A stretch of 64,000 nucleotides of DNA from Candidatus Soleaferrea massiliensis AP7 (GCF_000820765.1 NZ_CCYH01000027.1:62001-126000), one strand, 5' to 3'. Numbered from the stretch's first letter, positions 15,899 through 25,728 are shown. The notes: generated by a model not told the origin, from the letters alone. Translations and numbers: made by a program.

Positions 15899-17029
15899 AT
15901 GATCAGCATCAGCCTGTGTATGATCGTCAGGGATGAAGAGGATGTCATCGGCAGAAATCTGGAATGTGCAAAAGAAATTGCCGATGAGATTATTGTGGTC
16001 GATACCGGTTCGAAGGATCGGACAAAGGAAATAGCATTGTCATACACCCGGCATGTCTATGACTTCGAGTGGATCGATGATTTCGCCGCAGCAAGAAATT
16101 TTTCATTTTCCAAAGCAACCGGAGAATACATCATGTGGCTGGATGCGGATGATGTTTTGCTGCCGGAAGACCGGGAGAAATTGATCATCCTCAAAGAAAC
16201 CCTTGATCCGGCGGTGGATCTGGTCATGATGAAATACAATGTAGCGTTTGATGCCGCTGGCAATCCAACCATGTCCTATTACCGGGAACGTCTGTTCAAA
16301 CGAAGCTGCAACTACCAATGGGTTGGAGCCGTGCATGAAGTGATCACGCCGTCCGGCTATGTTGTGTATGAAGACATTGCCGTCACCCATAAGAAGCTGC
16401 ATGCCGGTGATCCTGACCGGAACCTGCGAATTTTTCAGAAGATGAAACAGCAGGGTAAAGCATTGGATCCTCGCCAGCAGTTCTATTATGGAAGGGAGCT
16501 GTACTATCACGCGCTCTATTTGGAAGCTGCTGCCGTACTGGAAGCTTTTTTGCAGGAGGGCAGGGGATGGGTCGAAAACAACATCGATGCTTGTCAGACG
16601 TTGTCAAACTGTTATCAGGGCCTGCATCAGGAAGAACAGGGGTTGCAGGCGCTGTTCCGCAGTTTTCAGTATGATGAGCCGCGCGCAGAAATCTGTTGTG
16701 ATATTGGGCGGTATTTTTTCGAGCATCATGAACTTGATTCGGCGATTTTTTGGTATGAGCTGGCGGCGAACCGTCCGCGGACCGATATAAAAGGGGGATT
16801 TCAATCCAATGACTGTCATGGATATATTCCCTATATTCAGTTATGTGTATGTTACAGCAGGCTGGGACAGCATGAACAGGCATGCTTCTATAATGAAAAA
16901 GCTGCGGAAATAAAGCCATCGGACCCTGCGGTTCTCTACAATAGAGAATATTTTAAAATGCTGGAATCAGCAAAGAAAATGGAATCCGTTGAAGCAACAG
17001 ATCCAGCAGCAGGGCAAACAGGTTCTTGA
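15899..17029 (+). CDS. Family 2 glycosyltransferase with C-terminal TPR repeats
   Basis: The first 100 residues are a GT-A glycosyltransferase: ISLCMIVRDEEDVIGRNLE, IIVVDTGSKDRT, and the metal-binding WLDADD near residue 82. The central part resembles GT2 proteins of the SunS/TPR type (RLFKRSCNYQWVGAVHE). Residues 200-360 are helical tetratricopeptide-like repeats ending in CYSRLGQHEQACFYNEKAAEIKP. The RBS is GGAGGGATTGG before ATG. It acts in the cytoplasm on a protein or small acceptor. Its neighbour 290 bp downstream encodes a Thr-rich collagen-like protein, a natural O-glycosylation target, which is inference. Confidence 0.85.
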   Translation: MISISLCMIVRDEEDVIGRNLECAKEIADEIIVVDTGSKDRTKEIALSYTRHVYDFEWIDDFAAARNFSFSKATGEYIMWLDADDVLLPEDREKLIILKETLDPAVDLVMMKYNVAFDAAGNPTMSYYRERLFKRSCNYQWVGAVHEVITPSGYVVYEDIAVTHKKLHAGDPDRNLRIFQKMKQQGKALDPRQQFYYGRELYYHALYLEAAAVLEAFLQEGRGWVENNIDACQTLSNCYQGLHQEEQGLQALFRSFQYDEPRAEICCDIGRYFFEHHELDSAIFWYELAANRPRTDIKGGFQSNDCHGYIPYIQLCVCYSRLGQHEQACFYNEKAAEIKPSDPAVLYNREYFKMLESAKKMESVEATDPAAGQTGS

Positions 17030-17320
17030 TGCAGAACGCATAACAAGATTACCAGGATAAACAGCATTTTTCCCGTGTATAGAATAACAGTATGACGAAT
17101 GAAGATGGCAGATATACCCTGTGATGGCTTGCATATATCTGTTCTCCCATCGGTTTGAATATGGGCAAAATTGCGATAAAGGTGTTCCACAGCAAAGTCA
17201 TTTGCCAGCCGCAGCGTCTATAAAGTAAGGGAAAACAACAAAAGACACATGTTTTTCTTCACACATTTCGTTTATCTGCATAAAATGGAAAGAACCAATT
17301 TTAGATTAGGAGGTCTTTTC

Positions 17321-18745
17321 ATGGATCATTATCGTCATTCTGGCTGTCATGACAATCCTTACATATACGAAAAACCCGAGGTATGTGCCTCTTGCCGTCC
17401 ACAGTGTCCGCCCCCTTGTCCGCCTCCCTGTCCGTCGCCTTGCCCTCCCTGTCCATCACCCTGTCCGCCCTGTCCATCTCCAACCGGGATTGGCATCACC
17501 GGCCCTACTGGCCCGACCGGAGCCACCGGTCCCCGCGGTGTGACGGGACGTACCGGAGCAAACGGATCTACCGGCCCAACCGGAGCTACCGGCCCGACCG
17601 GCGCAAATGGTATTACCGGTCCTACGGGACCAATTGGTCCTATTGGAGCGACCGGCCCAACCGGAGCCACCGGTCCCATGGGTCCGACAGGAGCTACCGG
17701 TGCCGACGGTGCGGATGGCCCGACCGGCCCAACCGGAGCCACCGGTCCTAACGGAGCGACCGGAGCTACCGGCCCCATCGGCGCTACCGGTCCAACCGGC
17801 GCTGATGGAAGACCCGGCCTGAACGGTGTAACCGGTCCGACTGGCGCAACTGGAGCGACTGGAGCGACCGGCGCAAGCGGTGTCCCCGGTGCTACCGGTC
17901 CAACTGGCGCTACCGGCCTTGCAGGAGTTGCCGGCCCAACCGGTCCGACCGGCGCCACCGGTTCAACTGGAGCGACTGGAGCAACTGGCCCGATCGGAGT
18001 TGGCATCACAGGTCCGACCGGTCCAACTGGGTCCACTGGTGTTGCCGGCCCAATCGGCCCAACTGGAGTGACCGGTGCAACCGGAGTGACCGGCCCGACG
18101 GGACCGACTGGAATCGGCGTCACGGGACCAACGGGCCCAACCGGCCCGACTGGCGCTACCGGTGCTACCGGCGCCACTGGAGCAACCGGTCCGACCGGCC
18201 CAACCGGAGCGACCGGTGTAGCAGGCAGTGCGGCGGTGATACCGTTGACATCCGGCAGGTCGGTGACCCTGGGTACCACGGCCGCGGGATTGGTCGGCGT
18301 ACCGGCATTCATCGGTTTCGGCAATGCTTCTCTGGGTACGGCGGACTTGGGAGCCAACATCGATCTGACCGGGGATGCGGCCGCGATGATCAACTATGCG
18401 TTCTCTATTCCCCGTTCCGGCATGATCACCGATATCTCGGCTTATTTCAGTGTGGCTGTTGCCGTCAGCATTCCAGGCACAACCATCACCGTTACAGCAC
18501 AGCTTTATCAGTCTCAGGCGCCCGACAACACCTTTGTTCCGGTGACAGGTTCTGCCGTGACGCTGGAACCGGCCCTTTCCGGAACGATTACAGCGGGAAC
18601 AATGAGTCACGGCGTGCTGCATGGGCTGAATATTCCGGTAACACCGGAAACCCGTCTGCTTATGGTCTTCTCAGCCCGGGCAGCGGGAGCCAGCTCCGTC
18701 AACACCGTCACCGGTTATGCAAGCGCGGGTATCGCCATTTCATAA
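17321..18745 (+). CDS. Collagen-like exosporium-type surface protein with BclB-like C-terminal domain
   Basis: 474 residues from the ATG at 17321, seven bases after AGGAGG. Residues 1-54 are polar and Cys/Pro-rich ([20 protein letters not shown]). Residues about 55-303 are uninterrupted Gly-X-Y triplets, mostly GPT, GAT and GVT, which form collagen triple helices. Thr in the Y position is a frequent glycosylation site. The last 170 residues form a globular domain ([14 protein letters not shown], then GFGNASLG, and the end [12 protein letters not shown]) resembling the BclB/exosporium C-terminal trimerisation domain. There is no signal peptide, as expected for spore-surface proteins made in the mother cell. 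The repeat makes the DNA low-complexity. Confidence 0.9.
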   Translation: MDHYRHSGCHDNPYIYEKPEVCASCRPQCPPPCPPPCPSPCPPCPSPCPPCPSPTGIGITGPTGPTGATGPRGVTGRTGANGSTGPTGATGPTGANGITGPTGPIGPIGATGPTGATGPMGPTGATGADGADGPTGPTGATGPNGATGATGPIGATGPTGADGRPGLNGVTGPTGATGATGATGASGVPGATGPTGATGLAGVAGPTGPTGATGSTGATGATGPIGVGITGPTGPTGSTGVAGPIGPTGVTGATGVTGPTGPTGIGVTGPTGPTGPTGATGATGATGATGPTGPTGATGVAGSAAVIPLTSGRSVTLGTTAAGLVGVPAFIGFGNASLGTADLGANIDLTGDAAAMINYAFSIPRSGMITDISAYFSVAVAVSIPGTTITVTAQLYQSQAPDNTFVPVTGSAVTLEPALSGTITAGTMSHGVLHGLNIPVTPETRLLMVFSARAAGASSVNTVTGYASAGIAIS

Positions 18746-18836
18746 CGAGGGACGGAGATCCCATCGTCATGTTTTCATAGATATATGACCTATCTGCTGC
18801 CGGATGGTTCGGACAGAATGCGAGACCTCCGGCACA

Positions 18837-18884
18837 GAAAGAAAGGCTCCCCGAATGAAGTTTCATCCGGGGAGCCTTTCTTTC
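18837..18884. terminator. Bidirectional terminator between collagen-like gene and cotH
   Basis: GAAAGAAAGGCTCCCCG (18837-18853) is perfectly complementary to 18868-18884, with extra pairing inside the loop. It sits between convergent genes and has T-rich arms on both strands. Confidence 0.85.
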
Positions 18885-18924
18885 TGCTTCTGAAAATATA
18901 AATTGCTGTTTATAAATAAACTCT

Positions 18925-21498
18925 TTACAGATGATATTTTCTTCTGCGGTAGAACCATGCAAACAGCAGAGCCGCTATTAGGAAAGCTGCGGATACAGCG
19001 AGTACTAGGATGGAATCCAAAGAAAATCCATTCTGTCCGGAAGGTTCTGCTGCATTTCCGGGAAGCTGCATATTGTCCGGGAGACTTCCGCCCATCTGTC
19101 CGCCGCCCATATTGACGGGGACATTTGCCGCCATATTTTTCAGCGATTCAATCTGCTCGTCATCCAGCCCCAGTTCCTTGAGCTGTGCGGTCTGTTCTTC
19201 GGTCAGTTCTCCGTCCGTCATGGACTGAAGAATCTGCATAGCCTGCATCATGACTTCGCGGTCCGGCATGTTTTCCATATCACCGAACATCTGCGTTCCT
19301 CCGGGCGCACCATTCTGCATATCTCCGGGGGCATCATTCGGGTTTCCGGCCTGTGCGTTATCCAGCTCCCCATTCTGCTGGCTTCCCTGCGGTTCACCCT
19401 GACCTGAACCTGCCGTATCTTCGGCGGCACTGCCGTTTTGTCCGGTATTGCTGTCATTCCGCTCATTTCCGAACTGCTGTGCGCCGGCGTCCTGTCCGCC
19501 GCCGGTCTGCCGGTTCATGCCTGCGAAACCGCCGCCTCCCATGCCGCCGCCCTGAACGCCCAGATCGGACAGGTTCAGCGAAGCGGTGTCTATCAGGCTG
19601 CTTGGATCCGCGGACTGCCCGTCCGTGGTAGATGGGATGCTTCCGCTGAGCTGCCCGGCAATGCTCTGTGAACGAAGAATGCCGAACTGCTTGAGCGCCG
19701 GAAGGGAATTTTCATATTCCTCATAGGTGCAGAATGCCGTCGCGTCGTTCTGCACATAGGCTTTGATCAGCTGATCCACACGGTCAATGGTGCTGGTGAA
19801 GATGCCCCCGTTGAAGTACTCGTCGACGATCTGCTGCAGATATTCGTGATATTTCTCCAGATATGCGGGAACCTCCAGGAGCTTTCCGATCAATGGCCTT
19901 TGTTCCAGCGTGGTGTCGGCGACCGGCGTATCGATTGGCGCGTTGATTGCCGAACTGGCCGATCCGGACTGGAACCCGCCGAAAGCCAGATTGAAATCCC
20001 ATGGAAGGATGGAAAGCTGGGAATCCTTCTCATAGAGATAGTAGTTGTGTTTGAGATTGCCAATATAGCTGTCATAGTTGACCAGCACGGTATGCACGGC
20101 AAAGTAGCGCAGCACCTCATCCACATTGATGTAGGTTTCCAGATCGGTGCCCGCATTCAGGTTCCTGATGGCCTCAATGACCCGGCTGTAATCCGAATCG
20201 GACGAATCGAACACCGCGTTGTCAAAGATGTCGGAATAGCTGCTGATCTCGTCGTCGGTGTAGACAAGGTCGCTGCCGCCCGACGAGAAATCTATCCCGC
20301 CGGGGCCGCCCATTCCACCCATGCCGCCGAAACCGCCGGGGCCGCCTTGCGCACCGGACGGCTGATTCTGCTGTGTATCCGAAGATGAGCTGTCCGCATT
20401 GCCGGCGTTTTGACCGGCGTTCCCCGTGCCGGAAGCGGTATCGTTTGAATCCGTCCCGCCGCCGTTTGCATTGTCCGCTGTGCCGCCGGCCATGTCAGGC
20501 GGCGCGCCATTCCCATCCTTGTTCGGCATGCCGGATGGCGGCTGTCCCATATTGCCGCCGTTCATATCAGGCGGGGAGCCCATCTGGCCGTTCATATCGG
20601 GAGGAGTACCCGCCTGATTCCCATCTGTGGGCGGTTGTGCACCGCCAGACGGGGTCCCGCTGCCGGAAGATGCGGTGCCGGATGTGTCTGCGTCGTTTCC
20701 GATATTGCCGGGTTGCGCCGCTTCGCCGGCCTCTCCCGCCTGTCCGTTCTGCATGTCGGGCGGCATACCGCCGGGCGCTTGGCCGCCGTCCCCATTGTCC
20801 TGCGCGTTGCCTTCACCGCCGGCGTCATCCTGGTTCAAAAACTCCTCCATTTTTCCGCCGCCGCGGTTGCCCATGCTTTCCGGCTTATACAGCATGCCGT
20901 AGTCGCTGCCGAAATTGCGCAGGGCATAGGACTCCTCGAGCGCCTCTACCGCCAGATAGAAGCCCCAGTCCTCGCCGTTTACCTTGATGTTCGCATATGC
21001 GTACAGTGATGACGGCACGTCCATGTATTCCATCATATCATAAGCGAGATATTCCTTCATATACGTATTGTCGGACTGGATGTTGTTGACGACGAATTTG
21101 TCCAGCCCGTAGCAGGTCTGTCCCTTGACATAGTGGTCGAATTCCAGCTTGAAGCTGAACCGGTCGGTGTTCGGGTCGCTGGCGACCTGTGTCAGGCTGG
21201 AATTCCCCTTCGGCCGGATGCCCACGGTGTTGAAGGTCTCCCCGTTGATTGTGATATCGCAGGAGATGTACTCCTCGGCTGTGGCGTTTTCCAGCATTTC
21301 AGCCCATTCATCCTTGTCCACCAGGATATCGATCTCCATCACGCTGTTTTTATCGAACAGCTTGGCGGCGTACTGCGGCTGGCTGCTGGCGGCATAGACG
21401 CCGACCGCGTTCGGCGTGAACATCAGCACGCCGGTAAAGATGACCGCCACAGCCAACAGGACACTGATAAAGACATTGATATGTCTGCTTGTGATCAT
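18925..21498 (-). CDS. CotH-family protein kinase, secreted and membrane-anchored
   Basis: 857 residues. A signal peptide or first membrane segment spans about residues 9-36, and a C-terminal membrane segment ends in FYRRRKYHL. CotH proteins are atypical kinases that phosphorylate spore-coat proteins in Bacillus. Family blocks: SVMEIDILVDKDEWAEML, RPKGNSSL, FKLEFDHYV, LDKFVVNN and GMLYKPES. Further on come the catalytic-loop-like LVNYDSYIGN near residue 474 and the metal-site LPWDFNLAFGGF near 500. Between LYKPE and the C-lobe lies a roughly 190-residue disordered Gly/Asn/Pro/Met/Gln insertion. A second low-complexity region precedes the C-terminal anchor. It is the last gene of VTC-DUF4956-CotH. 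The substrate could be the facing collagen-like protein, which is untested. Confidence 0.88.
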   Translation of the reverse strand: MITSRHINVFISVLLAVAVIFTGVLMFTPNAVGVYAASSQPQYAAKLFDKNSVMEIDILVDKDEWAEMLENATAEEYISCDITINGETFNTVGIRPKGNSSLTQVASDPNTDRFSFKLEFDHYVKGQTCYGLDKFVVNNIQSDNTYMKEYLAYDMMEYMDVPSSLYAYANIKVNGEDWGFYLAVEALEESYALRNFGSDYGMLYKPESMGNRGGGKMEEFLNQDDAGGEGNAQDNGDGGQAPGGMPPDMQNGQAGEAGEAAQPGNIGNDADTSGTASSGSGTPSGGAQPPTDGNQAGTPPDMNGQMGSPPDMNGGNMGQPPSGMPNKDGNGAPPDMAGGTADNANGGGTDSNDTASGTGNAGQNAGNADSSSSDTQQNQPSGAQGGPGGFGGMGGMGGPGGIDFSSGGSDLVYTDDEISSYSDIFDNAVFDSSDSDYSRVIEAIRNLNAGTDLETYINVDEVLRYFAVHTVLVNYDSYIGNLKHNYYLYEKDSQLSILPWDFNLAFGGFQSGSASSAINAPIDTPVADTTLEQRPLIGKLLEVPAYLEKYHEYLQQIVDEYFNGGIFTSTIDRVDQLIKAYVQNDATAFCTYEEYENSLPALKQFGILRSQSIAGQLSGSIPSTTDGQSADPSSLIDTASLNLSDLGVQGGGMGGGGFAGMNRQTGGGQDAGAQQFGNERNDSNTGQNGSAAEDTAGSGQGEPQGSQQNGELDNAQAGNPNDAPGDMQNGAPGGTQMFGDMENMPDREVMMQAMQILQSMTDGELTEEQTAQLKELGLDDEQIESLKNMAANVPVNMGGGQMGGSLPDNMQLPGNAAEPSGQNGFSLDSILVLAVSAAFLIAALLFAWFYRRRKYHL

Positions 21499-21510
21499 CG
21501 AATCCCCACC

Positions 21511-22182
21511 TTAAGACATGTATTCGCCGTTATAGCTGACAAGCACTGCGTTGGACACACCGTCAATCGACGCGATATGGTTGACAAATTCGGTTGTCAT
21601 CTCTTTGAGACGTATCTCTATCGTCAGCTCGATGCCGTCCGGAGAGACGGTTTTGGATTTGATCATGTGTTTCTTGACGTTGGACTGCACGGAGTTGTTG
21701 ACGGCCTTTTCGACCTGGTCGTTCCGGCAGTTCACGATCAGCACATATGGGTTGTCGGTGCTTTTGCGGTTCGCGAAGATCAGCAGGACAAGCCCGACAA
21801 AGACCGAGCCGAAGATCGCCAGCGGGATGAGGCCCGCGCCGAGCACGATGCCGCAGGAGATCGACCAGAACAGGAACGCGATGTCCATCGGTTCCTTGAT
21901 GGCGGTGCGGAAGCGGACAATCGAGAGCGCGCCGACCATGCCGAGCGACAGCACCACGTTCGAGGTGACCGCCAGGATGATCAGCGTCGTGATCAGCGAG
22001 ATGGCGACCAGCGAGATGCCGAACGAGGACGAATACATAACGCCGTTAAAGGTCTTTTTATACACGAGAAAGATGAACAGGCCCAGCACAAAGGCCAACG
22101 CCATGGCGATCACCATATCCAACAGAGAGAAGGACGATACCTTCTCTATAAAGCTCGATTTAAAAATGTCATTGAATGTCAT
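21511..22182 (-). CDS. DUF4956 membrane protein
   Basis: 223 residues with about four transmembrane helices in the first 135 (LLDMVIAMALAFVLGLFIFL, SLVAISLITTLIILAV, IVLGAGLIPLAIFGSVFVGL). The family hallmark SLGMVGALSIVRFRTAIKEP lies near residue 83. The cytoplasmic C-terminal 90 residues form an alpha/beta ferredoxin-like domain (VNHIASIDGVSNAVLVSYNGEY). Function is not established. The gene ends 12 bases before cotH and follows the VTC gene. GGAGGG lies before its start. This trio of families recurs together in bacterial genomes as far as I know, suggesting that they form one machine. Confidence 0.85.
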   Translation of the reverse strand: MTFNDIFKSSFIEKVSSFSLLDMVIAMALAFVLGLFIFLVYKKTFNGVMYSSSFGISLVAISLITTLIILAVTSNVVLSLGMVGALSIVRFRTAIKEPMDIAFLFWSISCGIVLGAGLIPLAIFGSVFVGLVLLIFANRKSTDNPYVLIVNCRNDQVEKAVNNSVQSNVKKHMIKSKTVSPDGIELTIEIRLKEMTTEFVNHIASIDGVSNAVLVSYNGEYMS

Positions 22183-22352
22183 GATAAAACCCTCCTGAAT
22201 TCTTTATCGGCACGGTTAAGTGAACATATGAAAAAGTTCTGAAGAGGCGTTTGTTTCATAGGATTTCAGTCTTTTTGGCTTTCATCCCCGCCTGAGGCGG
22301 GCGGAAGGCCAAAAACAGGACTGTTTTTTCATGTTAACTTAACAAAGCCTTT

Positions 22353-23036
22353 TTATCCGTAGATTCTGCATGCCGCGTATTTTGAAAAGGTGCTGCACCG
22401 CCTGTCCCGTGTCTGAAGAACATCACAGATGATCTCTGGAATGAAGGCGTCGTACTTCACCTCCATGATGACGGTGCCCGGGGCGGAGCGGATGGTTGGA
22501 ACCGCATCGCTGAACAGCTCGGTCGAGGAAATCCCTGTCCGGATCTGGCTGTCAAAGGTGACGCGAACGTTGCCGGGCGGATAGATAAACGGCTCCCGGA
22601 CATATTCCACCAGCGTTTTCGGGCGGAGCTGCTGGTTATACATTTTGGTATAAAGCTCCATGAGCAGCCCGCTGTCGGACGCTTTCATCCATCCGATGTC
22701 GCCGCTCAGCAGCCGGTCGCATTCCTCCCTTGTAATTCTGCGGGAAAGCTTTCTGCAGAGGCCGTTTTCCTTGCATTTCTTTTCCAGCTTGATGTATGTG
22801 TCGCTTTCATTGTAGATGCGCAGTCGGAACTTTTCCCGGTTGTCGACACCGGTCAGCTTTTCGATCAGTGCTTTGTTATCGGCATTGTCAAAGTAAAGAC
22901 TTCGAATTCTGTACCGCCCGTCCTCACCGGCATAAGGGTCCCGCTTTGCAATGACGGAAAGCCGGCGGCTGATGGCCAGGTAATCCGAAACGCTCACGAA
23001 GTGTTTGTACTCATGCCGGTATTTCTTTTTCTGCAT
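22353..23036 (-). CDS. VTC-domain protein (polyphosphate polymerase-like)
   Basis: 227 residues forming one VTC domain, a tunnel fold of the triphosphate tunnel metalloenzyme superfamily. In yeast Vtc4 the domain polymerises polyphosphate from ATP. Visible features are the start YRHEYKHFVS, the charged strands YRIRSLYFDN, KFRLRIYNESDTYIKLEKK, and the acidic metal-binding VIMEVKYDAFIPE near the C-terminus. No SPX or membrane domain is attached; the DUF4956 protein next door could supply the membrane part. It is the first gene of the operon. Whether it makes polyphosphate, another polymer or only binds one is open. Confidence 0.85.
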   Translation of the reverse strand: MQKKKYRHEYKHFVSVSDYLAISRRLSVIAKRDPYAGEDGRYRIRSLYFDNADNKALIEKLTGVDNREKFRLRIYNESDTYIKLEKKCKENGLCRKLSRRITREECDRLLSGDIGWMKASDSGLLMELYTKMYNQQLRPKTLVEYVREPFIYPPGNVRVTFDSQIRTGISSTELFSDAVPTIRSAPGTVIMEVKYDAFIPEIICDVLQTRDRRCSTFSKYAACRIYG

Positions 23037-23305
23037 GTCATCACAACCTGTTTGATTTTGTTTTGTAAGATATCTGTAAAATCGACAGGTTTTATTGTAG
23101 AGAATCCGCGTGACGGCTGGTTGAAGGGCGGTTGAATTGTGAACGAACAGTCCGGAATATTCTGTTCACACGCCCATATAAATAGGTAGAAAGAGAAAAT
23201 GAGCTTGTCCATTTTAAAGATATCATGCGCCGGGATGTTCTAAAGGATGGGACAGGTTCATATACATTATCAACGCAGAGAATCAGGATGTGGAGGAAAA
23301 CGGAT

Positions 23306-24289
23306 ATGGACAAAGCATCGCGGTATTTCGAACAGGCTGTCCAGAACCTCGGCGAGTCGGTCAGAAGGTATCTGGCCGGGCTTCCCGACCCGATTAAAAG
23401 GGACGCGCAGGAGGTCCGGCTGAGGACCGGGGAACCGCTGCAGCTCGGGATGGGGGACAGACTCTATTTTATAGACAAGCAGGGTGCGGCGCAGACTTCT
23501 GCGAACGCGGACAGCGTGACCTGCACGAAGGAGACGCTGCAGGAAAGCTTCCGGGCCTTGTGCCAGTATTCGGTGCACAGCCACATTGAGGAAATCCGCA
23601 ACGGGTTTATCTCGGTGAAGGGCGGGCACCGCGCCGGCATCTGCGGCACGGCCGTCATGGAAAGCGGCGTGCTGACAGGCGTGCGGGATGTCTCCTCAAT
23701 CAATCTGCGCATCGCGAAGCAGATTCCGGGAGCGGGCAGCGAGGTGATGAAAATCTTTGCGGACGACCCGCATACCGGGCTTCTGATCATCGGCGCGCCG
23801 TCCAGCGGCAAGACGACCATCCTCAGGGATTTGACCCGGCAGCTTTCAAACGGCGGCCTTGGCCGGTATCTCAAGATTGCCGTCGCGGACGAACGCTCCG
23901 AAATCGCGGGCGTCAGCGCCGGACAGCCGCAGAATGACCTGGGGCCATGCTGCGATGTGCTGGATGGCTATCAGAAGGCGGACGCGATCATGATCGCGGT
24001 GCGCTGCCTGTCGCCCGACATCATCATCTGTGATGAGCTCGGCACCACGCGTGAAGCCGAAGCGGTCGAGATGGGGCTCAACAGCGGCGTCACGGTCATC
24101 GCGTCGGCGCATGCATCCAACCCGTCTGAGATTCAGAACAAGCCGCAGATCCGGCGGCTGCTGGGCACCGGCGCGTTCTCCAGAATCGTGCTGCTGGACA
24201 ACCGGGAGCGTGTAGGCAGAATCCGGCAGGTCATACCCGTCGATATGGATGGGACAACCGCATCCCTGAAAACAGGATGTCTTTCCTGA
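23306..24289 (+). CDS. spoIIIAA: Stage III sporulation ATPase SpoIIIAA
   Basis: This is the mother-cell ATPase of the channel linking mother cell and forespore. The 327 residues include the Walker A GAPSSGKTT near 157 and a Walker B-like region DIIICDELG near 235, as in secretion ATPases. The ATG at 23306 is chosen because GGAGG lies nine bases upstream; the open frame from 23225 extends through non-conserved sequence. In Bacillus the operon is read by sigma-E. The 264-base gap to spoIIIAB is unusual and holds no gene. Confidence 0.95.
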   Translation: MDKASRYFEQAVQNLGESVRRYLAGLPDPIKRDAQEVRLRTGEPLQLGMGDRLYFIDKQGAAQTSANADSVTCTKETLQESFRALCQYSVHSHIEEIRNGFISVKGGHRAGICGTAVMESGVLTGVRDVSSINLRIAKQIPGAGSEVMKIFADDPHTGLLIIGAPSSGKTTILRDLTRQLSNGGLGRYLKIAVADERSEIAGVSAGQPQNDLGPCCDVLDGYQKADAIMIAVRCLSPDIIICDELGTTREAEAVEMGLNSGVTVIASAHASNPSEIQNKPQIRRLLGTGAFSRIVLLDNRERVGRIRQVIPVDMDGTTASLKTGCLS

Positions 24290-24553
24290 TCTTTCAGATG
24301 CAGGGGAGAATATGAACAGAAAACCTTGCGTGACATCCAACAAAAATGCACGTATGGTATCCGGTCTGTGAAACGTGTTAGCTTATCAAATGTGGCGTAT
24401 ATGCGTATGTTCAAAGGAAGCGTCCCCCTGCATATCACGAAAAGGGAATCCGGGAAAATGGATAGATGGATTACAACATTCCTATAAAAATATGAAAGAG
24501 AGTTCCCCGCGTGAGGTGCGGCGGACAACAGATATATCAAGGAGGGAAGGGCT

Positions 24554-25066
24554 ATGATCAAACTGATCGGCGTATTCTTTATCATCGGCTGTACATCAGC
24601 CGTTGGGTTCAAGTACTCGTCCGGACTCAGCAAACGGGTCCGCCAGCTCGAAAGGTGCATTTCGATGATCCATATGATGATCTCCGAGCTGCAGTATTCC
24701 CTGTGCCCGACCATGGACCTGCTGAATCATCTGAGCGCAATGGACGAGTTCCAGGATTTTTACTTCCTGAACGCCTGCAAGAACCTGATGAACAAGTCCG
24801 TTCCGTTTACAACAAGCTGGCGGACCTCGCTGCTCAGCCATTCGGAAAACCTGCAGCTCAGCGGGGACGACAAGAAGGTCCTGCTGCGGGTGGGGGATAT
24901 CCTCGGCGCAATGGACGGGGAAAACCAGGTCGGTGAGCTGAAGCTGATCGAAACTACGCTGGACGACCGGCTGGAACAGGCAAGGCTCAGCCGGGAAAAA
25001 TACGGAAAGCTCTACCGCAGCCTTGGCGTACTGGCCGGCGTCGGTATTTCTATATTTATGCTGTGA
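24554..25066 (+). CDS. spoIIIAB: Stage III sporulation protein SpoIIIAB
   Basis: 170 residues with an N-terminal membrane helix (KLIGVFFIIGCTSAVGFKYS) and a C-terminal hydrophobic end (SLGVLAGVGISIFML). The body is a type II secretion GspF-like helical domain containing ISELQYSLCP. GGAGGGAAGGGCT precedes the ATG. It is part of the SpoIIIA channel with the ATPase SpoIIIAA. A 465-base gap separates it from spoIIIAC. Confidence 0.94.
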   Translation: MIKLIGVFFIIGCTSAVGFKYSSGLSKRVRQLERCISMIHMMISELQYSLCPTMDLLNHLSAMDEFQDFYFLNACKNLMNKSVPFTTSWRTSLLSHSENLQLSGDDKKVLLRVGDILGAMDGENQVGELKLIETTLDDRLEQARLSREKYGKLYRSLGVLAGVGISIFML

Positions 25067-25531
25067 GCATGATAAAGGTATTTGGAAATGGGCTGGAAAC
25101 GCGGTTTCATAAAGCTGTTTCATCCTCTGAAAGATTCGCATCCGATCAGGATCACTCATATGCAGCTTCTTGATGGACCCAGGCCCCCCGTGCACGGTGT
25201 GCAAAAAAACCGAAGTACAAGCCCGCGGCAAACCATGAATGCTGACTGAACGCAGCACTGCGTCATGAAATCTGAAAGTCTGCTCCCGGCGGCTCTTTTG
25301 CGAAGGACAGCTTCTTTGCATGGAGCAATGCACAGGATCTTACAGATGCTGACTGATGCAACAAAAAGATAACCACACAACAAGAAAACAACCGGCTTGA
25401 TTCATGCGTTTTGACAGAAGGAATTATGGAATGAATTCCAAAACAGTGGCCTATAGCATCAAAATAAGACGTTTCAAGGCGTACAGAAAAGGGAAGCGGA
25501 CTGAAAACCAAAACAAAGGTGGTATAACAAT
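25067..25531. other. 465-base gap inside the spoIIIA operon
   Basis: No convincing ORF, RNA gene or terminator is seen on either strand. spoIIIAB and spoIIIAC are usually nearly adjacent in this operon family. The sequence is not an obvious repeat of other gaps here. Short reverse ORFs that cross it are not protein-like. It could be old insertion scar DNA or an unrecognised RNA element. Confidence 0.5.
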
Positions 25532-25726
25532 ATGGATGTGGATTTGATTTTTAAAATTGCGGCGATCGGCATCATTGTGGCGGTGCTCAACCAGGTCCTG
25601 ATTCGTTCCGGCAGGGAGGAACAGGCCATGATGACCACACTGGCCGGCCTGATTGTGGTGCTGATGATGATCATCTACGAAATCAGCACCCTGTTCGACA
25701 CCGTCAAATCGGTGTTTGGTTTATAA
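25532..25726 (+). CDS. spoIIIAC: Stage III sporulation protein SpoIIIAC
   Basis: A 64-residue protein with two transmembrane helices (FKIAAIGIIVAVLNQVLI and TTLAGLIVVLMMIIYEISTL) joined by the short polar RSGREEQAM. This matches the family in length and sequence. It is a membrane component of the SpoIIIA-SpoIIQ channel. It lies two bases before spoIIIAD. Confidence 0.95.
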   Translation: MDVDLIFKIAAIGIIVAVLNQVLIRSGREEQAMMTTLAGLIVVLMMIIYEISTLFDTVKSVFGL

Positions 25727-25728
25727 CG

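Noticed and set aside
17359..18393. Long reverse ORF rich in GPV/APV opposite the collagen-like gene
   Set aside because: It is the mirror of the Gly-X-Y repeat; the periodic GC-rich DNA keeps reverse frames open. The plus frame has RBS, family domains and terminator.
22260..22310. GC-rich hairpin between the VTC and DUF4956 genes as a terminator
   Set aside because: No T-run follows the stem in the direction of transcription; the genes appear to be co-transcribed.
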